Assembly: GCA_013115135.1 (NCBI GenBank)
Contig: JABANP010000398.1
Span: 1-50,714, forward strand
Origin: Perkinsus olseni
Taxonomy: Eukaryota; Perkinsozoa; Perkinsida; Perkinsidae
DNA: 50,714 nt
Reading direction: 5' to 3'
Part shown: one piece after another, positions 1-9,104 of the stretch
How positions within the stretch are numbered: position 1 is the stretch's first letter
How the letters are laid out: each line of letters starts with the position of its first letter
Program-made: the position numbers and the translations under genes
The notes under the pieces: generated by a model
Databases searched by the model: none
What the model was told of the DNA's origin: nothing
What the model saw: only the letters and a program-made list of their open reading frames with translations

Positions 1-666
1 TCTCATGACGAGTTCGTTCCATTAAGCATGGGAGATCCTCAGCTCTCAACGGATATGTCAGCTGGAGGCTGTAAGGCAGTAAACCAGGCAGATGAGCCTA
101 AACACACCGTCCGGAAGGGGAGGTGTCCCAAGGCGTTCGCATGGCACGTCCGAGCTTTTTGATTTTAGGGTATCTGAGGGTCGATAGAAGGGAACGATTT
201 TTAGAGATGTTACGCCACTGAGACCGGAATGAGCTACTTCAATTAGTCATATTCGCCTGAAGATCGCTATTTACTTCCTAGCGCTGGGCATCATATACCT
301 CCTCCACGATCTCAGCGCTCTACTGGCCGTAACACAATAGCCCACTGACACACACAGATTATCAACTAGTGACGACGCATTCTCCCGTCTGGCGGGAGGG
401 TGCCTCCCGCTCTGGCGGAATCCATTTGCCCGAATGGGGGTGGCAAGAGTGAGGTGTCTACTCTATTCGCCTGCCGCGCAGCTGTTTGCAGCCAACTTGC
501 TTGATGCAGTATATTTCTTTCCAGAGGACCTGCAAAGCCGGATGCCCTAGAGAGGCAAAGCACGTTAGAGAAGAAGCAACGGGATATCATATTGATAGGG
601 TGAGCCCTCTGCGAGTAGTTCTTGATTCATTGTACTCGCAGAAGCCGAACCCGAACGTATGTATCG
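1..666 (+). repeat. Left arm of a long near-perfect inverted repeat
   Basis: This stretch is the reverse complement of 1132-1798. I saw three differences: one missing A near 167, one A/G change near 186 and one G/A change near 538, so identity is above 99%. Position 1 already pairs with 1798, so the true outer end lies outside the window and the arm may be longer. Inside the arm, 381-449 holds several small GC-rich hairpins built from CTCCCG/CGGGAG and CCGC/GCGG stems. No convincing protein is encoded; short open frames occur in both arms only because they are copies. It could be a foldback-type element, a recent inverted duplication or an assembly foldback. Confidence 0.93.
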
Positions 667-1131
667 ATAGATCCCAGTGAGGGTGCACTGAGGAGCTTGG
701 AGAACGCAAAAGCACCAGCACGAGGTGCAAAGAGGCGGTAAACCCATTTAGGGAAATGGCGGAATGCCCGTGTTGTTGCAGAACAGTTGAGGGCAACCTG
801 ACCACTTGGTCGAAACAAACATGAGATATCGCATAAGCTTATCTCTCATTATTTGATCTCAGTTCGGAGAAGCTGCGCAAGAAGGATGAAGAGGCAGACA
901 TCACCGGAGCCGAGCCGAGGACAGGGAGGAAAAGGTGGTGAGCGCCGGGCAGGGCGATCAGATGCTATTTCTAGACTCGTTGGTACCTTGGATTGCTTGA
1001 AGAACGTATATGGTGTAGTCCCTGGATATATGCGCATGTCGACTCTGCAGAGAGGCAGGAAGGAGAGGATGTGAGCGACTCACTGGAGTCTTGCGAGCTG
1101 TGCGCATGAGAACTGCAACCCATAGGCAACC
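667..1131. other. Spacer between the inverted-repeat arms
   Basis: This is 465 bp of unique sequence between the arms. I find no credible gene. It has small hairpins such as CAGTG/CACTG from about 674 and GCACC/GGTGC near 711-727, and a CTCTGCAGAG palindrome at 1042-1051. Nothing resembling a transposase or integrase is visible. Confidence 0.6.
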
Positions 1132-1798
1132 CGATACATACGTTCGGGTTCGGCTTCTGCGAGTACAATGAATCAAGAACTACTCGCAGAGGGCTCACCC
1201 TATCAATATGATATCCCGTTGCTTCTTCTCTAACGTGCTTTGCCTCTCTAGGGCATCCGGTTTTGCAGGTCCTCTGGAAAGAAATATACTGCATCAAGCA
1301 AGTTGGCTGCAAACAGCTGCGCGGCAGGCGAATAGAGTAGACACCTCACTCTTGCCACCCCCATTCGGGCAAATGGATTCCGCCAGAGCGGGAGGCACCC
1401 TCCCGCCAGACGGGAGAATGCGTCGTCACTAGTTGATAATCTGTGTGTGTCAGTGGGCTATTGTGTTACGGCCAGTAGAGCGCTGAGATCGTGGAGGAGG
1501 TATATGATGCCCAGCGCTAGGAAGTAAATAGCGATCTTCAGGCGAATATGACTAATTGAAGTAGCTCATTCCGGTCTCAGTGGCGTAACATCTCTAAAAA
1601 TCGTTCCCTTCCATCGACCCTCAGATACCCTTAAAATCAAAAAGCTCGGACGTGCCATGCGAACGCCTTGGGACACCTCCCCTTCCGGACGGTGTGTTTA
1701 GGCTCATCTGCCTGGTTTACTGCCTTACAGCCTCCAGCTGACATATCCGTTGAGAGCTGAGGATCTCCCATGCTTAATGGAACGAACTCGTCATGAGA
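1132..1798 (-). repeat. Right arm of the long inverted repeat
   Basis: Mirror copy of 1-666, one base longer because of a single-base indel. Its outer end lies 6 bp from the stop codon of the secreted-protein gene at 1805-2334, but that end is set only by the window edge. Without the sequence left of position 1 one cannot tell whether the palindrome continues through the neighbouring gene. Confidence 0.93.
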
Positions 1799-1804
1799 AG
1801 AAAC

Positions 1805-2334
1805 TCAGTCGGGACTACCCCGAACTAATGGCAGAGTCATCGGTGTAACGCAGCTCCCCACTAAGTTGTTCTCAGCAGTAGAAGCAACACTCCAACGGCA
1901 AGAGGGGGCGACTGTGGGTCTACATGCTCCATCACAATAGTAGCTCACAACTCCCACCGGAGCCAGTCGATACACGAGTCCCATCACAGAAAATGATTCA
2001 CATGGTTGAGCCTGCAACTTGGTTGATGTTGACCTATCTGCCTCGTGCACGGGCATTGTACACTGCCTGCACTCCCAGTGGGGATATCGTCAACTTTACC
2101 AGGAGATAGCCACCTTGTTATACTTTGTGCGAGTGCCGTTCCTGATACAGTAAGAGTGCTGTAGACGGAGGCCGTGGAGTCCCCAATAAATGGGACCATT
2201 GAAGCATGTGCCACCTGAGATGAAGGCTCGAATATGGTGCTCGTTGAGCCGATCAAGGGGCCACGGGGGCCCGATGAGCAAGAGCCTGTTACCAGGAGGG
2301 TCAACAGCGAGACGCTGATAGGCAGCCTGACCAT
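1805..2334 (-). CDS. Putative secreted protein, two exons, unknown family
   Basis: Model: ATG at 2334-2332, exon 1 to 2100, GTAAAG donor, a 62-nt intron at 2038-2099 ending in GGCAG, exon 2 from 2037 to a stop at 1805, giving 155 aa. The phases agree (1 then 2). The N-terminus has a basic start, a hydrophobic core with SVSLLTLLVTG and a small-residue region typical of a signal peptide. The mature part is rich in Ser and Thr, and exon 2 supplies several cysteines. An alternative reads straight through a shorter 33-nt intron in frame and ends at 1984. I do not recognise the family. Its place beside other secreted proteins suggests an accessory surface or extracellular role, which is inference. 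Confidence 0.5.
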
Positions 2335-2489
2335 TTTTATATAATACTCCCCCCTTATCACTTGTCTATCCAAGTAGCCACCATGCATCCAAGGATGCTC
2401 GCTGATCAAGTGTGGAGGCATCATCGGCAGAGGAGCGACCCTGAGTTGTAACAGCAGCACAAGCTCTCTGTCAGGTAGAACTTTATGCA

Positions 2490-2843
2490 CTAGCACTTGT
2501 CTGTCCAAGAGAGAGGATAGTTGAGATAGGGATAGCTGGGGTATTTAGCAATGGTTGCAGGCGGCATCGGTGTTACGACCGGTGGTACAGTGGATACAGG
2601 AGACCCGAACACGTATCTGACTTCAACCACCGAGTGCAGCACAGCCTCTACAAGCACATCGAGTGTTGAGACTGACTTCTCCAAATTAGCCTGTGCCTGC
2701 ATTGCCTCAGAGCTAGCGAGGTTGGTATTCTGTGCCATGGCCACCGCGTTAGCTGCTGCCTGCTTAGCCGCAGCAGCCGCCGCTTTAGCTGCTGCCAATG
2801 CCTTCAGCCCGGATGCTCCCGCAATTGTTAGCTCTACTGCCAT
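2490..2843 (-). CDS. Alanine-rich helical hypothetical protein
   Basis: ATG at 2843-2841 gives 117 aa. Residues of about 10-40 are almost all Ala with spaced Lys and Gln. They are followed by a helical stretch with Asn, Gln and Glu and then a Pro/Tyr-rich tail. The composition suggests a long amphipathic helix or coiled coil. The frame stays open upstream to 2990 without another ATG, so an upstream exon is possible. A plus-strand frame over 2551-2985 is also open, as expected opposite Ala codons, and looks less protein-like. No function is proposed. Confidence 0.35.
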   Translation of the reverse strand: MAVELTIAGASGLKALAAAKAAAAAAKQAAANAVAMAQNTNLASSEAMQAQANLEKSVSTLDVLVEAVLHSVVEVRYVFGSPVSTVPPVVTPMPPATIAKYPSYPYLNYPLSWTDKC

Positions 2844-2990
2844 AGCGACAGGGACAGGTTGCGAATGCGAAGCGTACACCTCTGCCTCCGGCGGCAACGG
2901 AGAAAAACAGGTCAAAGAAAGGTTCCGCCTATGTCGCAACTCAAAAGTCTCCAAGGTTCGGAGTCCAAACACGCTTGAAGCATGAAACAA

Positions 2991-3823
2991 ACACGTACCA
3001 AGCTACAACTTATGAGGAGAGAGGCGTGCATCACATGGCATGCACGCTTAGACGATCGGCTGATTCAACCACAGGAGGAGCAACTCGTTGGTTAGGGAGC
3101 TGTACGGTTCATCGGGGCGAGGACGTCGGCCTAGCTCGAGTACGCAGCTCCGAACAGGCTCGCCCGCCTGCACACGGGAGCTCACCTTCATCGCATGGTG
3201 TAGTCGTTAGGCGTGATTCACTCACGGCCTGGAGCTCTCGAGATACTGGCCCTGTGGAGCGGAGGAGCCACCTTCTGCAACAACAGAAGGCTACGAGGTG
3301 CCCTCTCTCACATAGGAGTCAGCATCAAAATGCCTACCACCTGTTGAGGCTTGGCCCAGTCTCTCGTCACCTGACCTCATGAAAAACGGGTGAGTTATCA
3401 TTCAGAATAATCCGATACAACATGAGTTCGCTGGATGAGGAAGACACTCTCGTAGTCTGTGTTCAACCAGGCTCCAGCTAATCGATTACTCCGAGGTTCA
3501 CCGTCGTCAGGTCAGCCGGGCGAGTCGACCTCTGGTAGACTGATATGGGGATGGGCTAGACGATAATGGTGCTTCCTCTGAGACGAACCCACACGAAATG
3601 TTATACTACATTGAAACTTGAGGCGCAACAAGGGAGAATCTGCATTTCACAACAAACACATCATTGACAGGATCATCGCAGTCATGGAGGGGGATCATCG
3701 TTGGGCATGAAAATCACAGAGTATCTTTGGGAGTAAGAATGTTGTAGCGTTCATAGAATAGTGAAAATATGAATCGGTAAGTGGGAGTAGAAGTATTATT
3801 CGAGAGTAGTTGTTTTACTCTCA
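2991..3823. other. No recognisable gene
   Basis: A 135-codon plus-strand frame (2975-3382) covers part of this region but has a random-looking composition rich in Arg, Ser and His and no splice-supported continuation. I see no tRNA, repeat array or promoter motif I would defend. Confidence 0.5.
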
Positions 3824-4712
3824 TCAGGAGCGGTATATATCATAATGATACGGCGAGGTTTCCGGCATCGGCCAGTGCGCGGCTAGAGTAGCGTTAATGG
3901 CTTGCTCGGCAGAAGCATAGTAGGACTCGCACAGAGCGAATATATTGCCCGATTGCGCCTCGAGAGCCGTGCGCACGGCGGAGCAAAGTGCTGTAGCCCG
4001 TCGCAGAACGTTTCTCCTGGCCTGACCCTGTGCAGTTGTTCTCCGAACGATGCGGTTATGTTCTCCAAACTGAACATCGCGGGCGGCGAAGGTCAGCGCA
4101 CGGGATCGATTATGAATGGTCGCTCCATCCAGGTTACGGAGTGGATCCATGCCAGTATTCTCAGGTGGGCCAGTTCCAACGAAAGTGAAGGAGACTGTGC
4201 TATCGTGACGATGAATCTTATAATTCTTCACGGCAATATACTCCACATCAGCACGCCAGACGTATCTATAAAGTAAGAATCACGTTCATTGTAACGTCTT
4301 CGACACTTACTCTAGCGTGATAGGCGTACGGATGCTGGGTACGTAGCATTTGGCTTTCTGTGTGATCACCCTGTAATCTGTCACTCGAACGTGTAGTGAC
4401 CCCGTGATATTCGAATTAATTCTGTCGCCGAAAAAACAGTCAGTCACATCCGTAAGACCATCATATCTAGTGCGATTAGTCCGTAGAGGAAAGCCCTGAA
4501 GGAGAAATGTGCCAGAGTGATGACCGATAGGAAGCGACGCCCGCGGAGTTTGGTCGATTCTACTATCGCGATTACAGACAGCCGCCTGACGAGCTTACAT
4601 TATTCGGGATGTGAGGGCCGACTGCGCCGATCGCGTTGCCAAGAGGTAGGCTTGAAAACAATGCAACAACGGAGGTAGCTGCAGCTCCGAGGGTAAACTG
4701 TGTGGCTGCCAT
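3824..4712 (-). CDS. Secreted protein paralog A (three exons)
   Basis: Exon 1 runs 4712-4599 (ATG through a 38-codon signal-peptide exon ending GAVGPHIPNN, donor GTAAGC). Exon 2 runs 4495-4311 (acceptor TTCAG, donor GTAAGT). Exon 3 runs 4265-3824 (acceptor TTATAG), with stop. Phases match and give about 246 aa. The N-terminus is a clear signal peptide (hydrophobic core AAATSVVALFSSLPLG). The mature part has a likely N-glycosylation site (NSNIT), Cys residues, and a C-terminal helical segment with FALCESYYASAEQAI. The gene at 6336-7275 has the same three-exon structure, intron phases and scattered identities such as DPL.(K/N)LD in exon 3, so the two arose by tandem duplication. The family is unknown. 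Export from the cell or to a surface or vacuolar compartment is inferred from the signal peptide only. Confidence 0.78.
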
Positions 4713-4897
4713 TTGGGTGAAAGGGTTTGGCACTGCATGTAAGAATGGCGGCCAATATCTCCCATAACCTCCAATCGGTGACGGTCGACGTTCCGAGGTA
4801 CTTCCTTCAGACGCTTCCTCCACCTCAGTCATGCTGCTCCACATTACCCGAAAGGAAGAGGAGCTAGTAGCTCTCATTCGATATGAGTCGGAGGGGG

Positions 4898-4949
4898 AAT
4901 AATTACCGCTCGAATGAAGACCTAATCGCTCGCCTCGGTCGGCGAGCGA
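4898..4949 (-). promoter_or_regulatory. Conserved upstream element of paralog A, with adjacent hairpin
   Basis: The 16-mer AATAATTACCGCTCGA (plus strand, 4898-4913) lies 186 bp upstream of the ATG of paralog A and recurs exactly 211 bp upstream of paralog B at 7486-7501. Just beyond it, 4926-4949 forms a 9-bp hairpin (TCGCTCGCC / GGCGAGCGA, 6-nt loop). The B copy keeps only the central TCGCC/GGCGA pairs. A shared promoter element or a trans-splice/5' UTR feature is possible; it may also be simple duplication remnant. Confidence 0.5.
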
Positions 4950-5019
4950 GGGTCTCCGGGAAATCCGTGCGCCGCTCAGCTATCCATATCTACTGAGACA
5001 GCTGTTTCTTTGAAGTATT

Positions 5020-5741
5020 CGCAAGGCAGGAACCAAAGTGCGGCGAAAAGGTCTCTCTTCATCACCTTTTGTCCCTTATCGATGAACAGTGTTTGAAAAG
5101 AATCAAGGCTTTGGAAGACACGATTGTCATACCCAGATGTGACGTATTATCAAGTAGAAGGTAACACGACAAGAAGTGATGCCCAAGGACGCGTGAAGGA
5201 TTGGGAAGGATTTCCGTAGGACTACATACTCGATAATCCATGATGGATTTCCACTTTGCTGCACGCTGTTACTGCACCACCGGCAGGGAAATACTTATTC
5301 TCCGCGATCTTCATTGTAATCTCGTCGGAACAGAGCGTATCAGGCATTGGTGCAGGATAGAATAGTGGCAGAGACGCTACATCTGGCACATCCATGGCCT
5401 TAGGGAACAACCCCCGAAATACGAATCGTGAAAGTCAATCAATACGGATGGAGTTGAATAAAAGTGATGAGCTTCTAATGCTGTGTAGCACAGAATTTAG
5501 GGGGGCTGGATGCTGAGGCGTAGAATTTTGATGCTCTGTTACAGCTTTCACGAGCTCAATACAACAGTACATCAGCTCACACCATCATCACTGCCGACCT
5601 AACCCGCTCCTTGGGCGCAATTCTTTCCACCCGTACCCGTCTCTGCTCCCCTGTCCTCCGCCTTGGACAGTGTCTAGTAGACTCTCCAACACACATTTCC
5701 CATTCCACAGATTCTAGAGGACATAACCCCTCCTCACCTGC
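5020..5741 (-). other. Unresolved region with possible minus-strand exons
   Basis: Two protein-like minus-strand stretches are seen. From about 5396 to 5230 a frame starts MDVPDVASLPLF and ends at a good GTATGT donor. From about 5150 to 4992 a frame containing FQTLFIDKGQKVMKRDLF ends at a stop after VDMDS. I could not join them with matching splice phases, so either an exon is missed or one is spurious. Region 5411-5741 shows no further gene. Confidence 0.25.
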
Positions 5742-5963
5742 ATGAGTTCTCCAGGATTCCGGTACATCTATGCTATCATATTCATTGTCTTGATCTTCTT
5801 AGAAGCTTCTCGGGCTGGAACTCGCTACACGCACAGCCAACTCATCAGCCCGAGCTCGCTATGCTTCGGAGACGACGTACGGTTCGCCTGGCCTATCGTC
5901 GTCGCCTCTAGGAGCCGCCAATCTGCCGTTCTATATGTCCTCTCTCCCGATGAATTCATCTGA
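5742..5963 (+). CDS. Small putative secreted protein
   Basis: ATG at 5742 opens a 73-aa frame. Residues 8-24 are strongly hydrophobic (YIYAIIFIVLIFLEASRA), ending in Ala-x-Ala like a signal-peptidase site. The remaining roughly 48 residues are polar and have one Cys. The preceding 60 bp are pyrimidine-rich with a CACAG, which could serve as a splice acceptor. It is the only plus-strand candidate among minus-strand neighbours here. Function is unknown, and a short chance frame cannot be excluded. Confidence 0.4.
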   Translation: MSSPGFRYIYAIIFIVLIFLEASRAGTRYTHSQLISPSSLCFGDDVRFAWPIVVASRSRQSAVLYVLSPDEFI

Positions 5964-6335
5964 GAGCCGCATTCCGGATCGTTCTGCCGAGCAGTGACAG
6001 CCTGTCACTGACAGTAGGAGCACTGTGTAGGAGCCGCTGTTCGGCTAGCCTGCTGAGTACGGCAAGTCGATGCTATACGGAATCGTGCTCGTGTGGAGGA
6101 CCCAAACACTACCTTGATAAATATTAACGGTCAGAACTCATCCCGATAGGACTCATCCGATCACAACAACAGAGGACAACAACAGAAGAAGGGAAGTTCC
6201 AACCGTCCTATCCACTTCGGAGAGAGGTACAATAGCAAGAAGCATGACGATCCACAAACATCACATGGCGGACGGCGTTGCATGGGTACAGTACGTTTAT
6301 ATTAAGCTGATTGACCAAGACTTTTCCCAATCCTA
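5964..6335. other. No recognisable gene
   Basis: Spacer between the small secreted-protein frame and the 3' end of paralog B. It has a short inverted motif CTGTCACTGACAG near 6000-6013. Open frames on either strand are short and lack convincing composition. Confidence 0.5.
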
Positions 6336-7275
6336 TTATTGCTGAGGACGTGTCTCGAAGGAGAGGCTGTTGATGAACCAGAAGGTTGTACGACCAAAAG
6401 AGTCGGTTGCCTCCTCCGAGATCGCGTAATAATCGGCACATAAATCCTTGAAGGATCCAAACTGATTCTTGATAGCCGAGAGCAGGAGCCCGCAGACATC
6501 TCTACAGGTACCAATCATCTCAGCTTCAGGCTGTGACAAATACGCTAAATCCTCTTCATAAAGTGTGTCATCATCCCCTGAGTATGTCATATTCTTTGCG
6601 GCGAGGTACACCCTAGCCTGCTGGCCACGGAACGATGATGTATCCAGCTTCCCCAATGGATCCCATCCAACCTCCTGAGGAGGGGATTGGCCCGGATATT
6701 CGTACACGGGTGGCCTTCGAGCGCCATCAGGCCTATACGCTAGAGCAGTGGCATACTCTGAGTATCTACGAGAGAAGGGAAGCTAGCAACGAGAGAATGG
6801 CCTTATCCATCAGGTATGCCTCACTCTGTCATGGGCTCGTGCAGTACATCAGGCCTCGGACAGGTGATGTGGTTTGTTTGAACAGAGTTGTCAAACACAT
6901 GGATGTCCAAATCTGCACTGGTGTCAGCTACATGCCCAAGACCGCGGCCATAACGGCACTGAGTAGCGTTCATGAGGATATCGAAGCGTGTGGGTTGCTG
7001 GGGAGGGTAATCCTAAGAGCAGGTCGAATGAGTTGGTGAGAGCGAGTATCATGCAACAACACTGTTGTCAAGGACCTTGACTCAAGGTCAAGTTAGTGCA
7101 TGTGAATGGAGTCTCTCAATCCTACTGCGACATTCGAGAGATTTAGCATGCCTACGTCGGAGGCCGTGGGGGCGACTGCGCCGATTGCGTCACTGATGGG
7201 TATGCTCGAAAGCAATACAGCAGCAACAGCAAAAACAGCCGCTGCAGCTCCGATCATGAGGCGTTGAGTCGACAT
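6336..7275 (-). CDS. Secreted protein paralog B (three exons)
   Basis: Exon 1 runs 7275-7156 (40 codons: signal peptide with core AAAAVFAVAAVLLSSIP, then SDAIGAVAP as in paralog A; donor GTAGGC). Exon 2 runs 7012-6825 (acceptor CTCTTAG, donor GTGAGG). Exon 3 runs 6765-6336 (acceptor TCGTAG, stop). It encodes about 245 aa. Intron phases (0 and 2) and exon lengths (120/188/430 nt) closely match the other copy (114/185/442). Shared positions include P(T)R(F/Y)D at the start of exon 2, the DPL.KLD block and a Cys-containing helix (LCADYYAISEEA) in exon 3. The two copies have diverged strongly, suggesting age or rapid evolution. The family is unrecognised. Confidence 0.76.
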
Positions 7276-7485
7276 TTGGATACTCGAAAGTCTCCCTGCG
7301 TGAAAGCACCGCTGAGATCATTGGAGTCCGGGATGAGCGGTAGCGCCGGCCGCTGATGCTGTCACTTGAAAGCCGAGGCTGTCGTGAGTAACGTGTTCTG
7401 TCCGGTGAGACGGAATCTCCCCGGACTCCTCTTCACGAATTCTGAGTAGTTCACGTGTGATAAGAGAAGTTAGTGCAGGGCGAGA

Positions 7486-7501
7486 AATAATTACCGCTCG
7501 A
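7486..7501 (-). promoter_or_regulatory. Conserved upstream element of paralog B
   Basis: This is an exact copy of the 16-mer found upstream of paralog A, here 211 bp before the ATG at 7275. It is followed by TCGTCGCTCGCC, similar to the A locus (ATCGCTCGCC). The flanks differ more than the 16-mer itself, which argues for some constraint. Confidence 0.45.
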
Positions 7502-8315
7502 AGAAAGGAGTCGTCGCTCGCCTCACCGGGCGATTCCAATGTTTGGGCGTTGAGGTACAGACTCGAAATGACGCAAATCTCCACAATAGGGCGAAGATGG
7601 TCGCTAGGAAGCATTCACAAGCTGTGAATCACGAAGTCCCGTGCTCCTTCCGCGAAGGAGACGTTGCATCGGTCGAATATAAGAAAGCGTCTGCAGATGG
7701 CATGCACCGTTAATGAGAATAGAAGGCGGGATGAGTAATGAATGCATCAGAGCTGCCATGCTACGAGAGATGTTTCAATAACGCTGTGACAAAGAAATTG
7801 AGGACTATGGTCCACAGACAACAATGAGTTGGATGAGTCTGCCGGAGTTGTGTCAATGGTCTGCCTGGTTTTCACAACGTAACGAACACTGCCGCCCACT
7901 CAATGCACGACAGGAAAGGAGCCGCATTCCAAGCGCAGCCTTCCTGACCACCTTCATTCAACTTCTACGAACACAACAGATTTTGGAGATAGATTATCTC
8001 GAGCAGTATTCGAAAATACGATCCCTCGCCTCCTGACGCTGCCGCGTGCTCCGCACTCTGTTGCTATTCCTCGCCAGCTAGGTAAGACACTGCAGCCGCC
8101 CTATCATAGGTACCCATCAGCGTATCTCCATCTTTGTAAAAGCCTGCTTGATCGGCACTGAGTCATCGGCATACCGAGCCGTTGCCTAAGTGTGATCAAT
8201 ACTCCACAATGAGCCAAACAAGCGAGATAAACTAAACCTTCATTTCTCTCCATTCGGAATAGCTCTCACAAAACATTGATCCGTCGTAACAGTGGGTGTC
8301 ACAACCAGCCCTAGA
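7502..8315. other. No gene I can support
   Basis: A plus-strand frame at 7824-8036 begins MSWMSLPELCQWSAWF and runs 70 codons; it has no signal peptide and no splice-supported extension. The rest shows no tRNA, repeat or open frame of note. Confidence 0.4.
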
Positions 8316-8873
8316 TTACCGGCATTTATTCTCTATAGTGCAGAGCCAAATGAGCATCTCCTTATTGGACGCTACTCGTGGTCGCGATCTTTGTATCTCA
8401 TCCTCAATCATACCACCAACGATCGGATGCTCACACCGATCGATGAAACCATCGAAGAAGTCCGTATACACCTTCTGTTGAGATGAAGATAGCCTGTCTG
8501 GTGCGTAGGCTGCCGCGGTATACAACTGACGACGAGGAGCCGGGTCAAATAGCATGGAGTGCAGTGTAATGAACTACTACCATCATCCACTGAGCATTGC
8601 AGATATCCGTTGTATCATTGGTATTCTCGCAGAAGTGTATCTCTCCTCCCTCCTTCCCAGGTCGTCCTAGAGTATCGACCCCAGGCTTTGCCTCCGGTAT
8701 CTGCTACAACAAATACCCAGCTCGAACATCCTCAGCTCAACATTGCAGTCTACTTACCTTCATGTATCTGAGTCCGTGACGCCTTCTCCTGCTGAGCTAC
8801 CGAATCTACTGATGGGAGATGATGCAGCAGACGATGGCGCCTGTGAGCCTGGACGGCTGGAGAACGCTCCCAT
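8316..8873 (-). CDS. Candidate multi-exon gene, possible N-myristoylated protein
   Basis: The start is inferred at 8873 (MGAFSSRPGSQ...), where Gly2 and a Ser/Pro-rich low-complexity start resemble an N-myristoylation signal. Protein-like segments follow on the minus strand: one at about 8705-8620 containing KAWGRYSRTTWEGG, and one from about 8530 to 8316 containing YTDFFDGFIDRCEHPIVGG and ending at a GTAATC donor after IENKC. Joining introns were not fully resolved, and further exons below 8316 are likely. The composition fits a soluble globular protein. No family is recognised. Confidence 0.4.
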
Positions 8874-9077
8874 GTTGTTAAGAGGAGGATACTTACACAA
8901 GATACCCGCCCTAATCAATACGCTTCGATCTGTGTAACAATCTCACCACCCCAGCCGAATATTAACCACTGAACATCATATTCACGATCAGTTTGGGCGT
9001 CAATATAACAATGGACACTAACACACTGGTGAAACTATGTCTAGCTGATGGCTCTACGAGCGGCCGCCTCCGACTAT

Positions 9078-9102
9078 CATCATCATCATCATCATAATCA
9101 TC
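9078..9102 (+). repeat. (CAT)n microsatellite
   Basis: A short imperfect run of CAT triplets lies directly before the stop codon end of the peptidase gene, in its 3' flank. Confidence 0.8.
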
Positions 9103-9104
9103 TC

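Noticed and set aside
971..1312. 113-codon minus-strand frame and its partial copy at 486-680
   Set aside because: They are the same sequence in the two repeat arms; random composition, no splice or domain support, and they end differently where the arms end.
2551..2985. Plus-strand 144-codon frame opposite the Ala-rich gene
   Set aside because: Ala and Gly/Ser runs on both strands arise from GCN/NGC triplets; the minus strand has the more helical composition.
3400..3820. Search for CRISPR-like or tandem repeats in the gene-poor part
   Set aside because: No regularly spaced direct repeats are seen, and the genome is eukaryotic.
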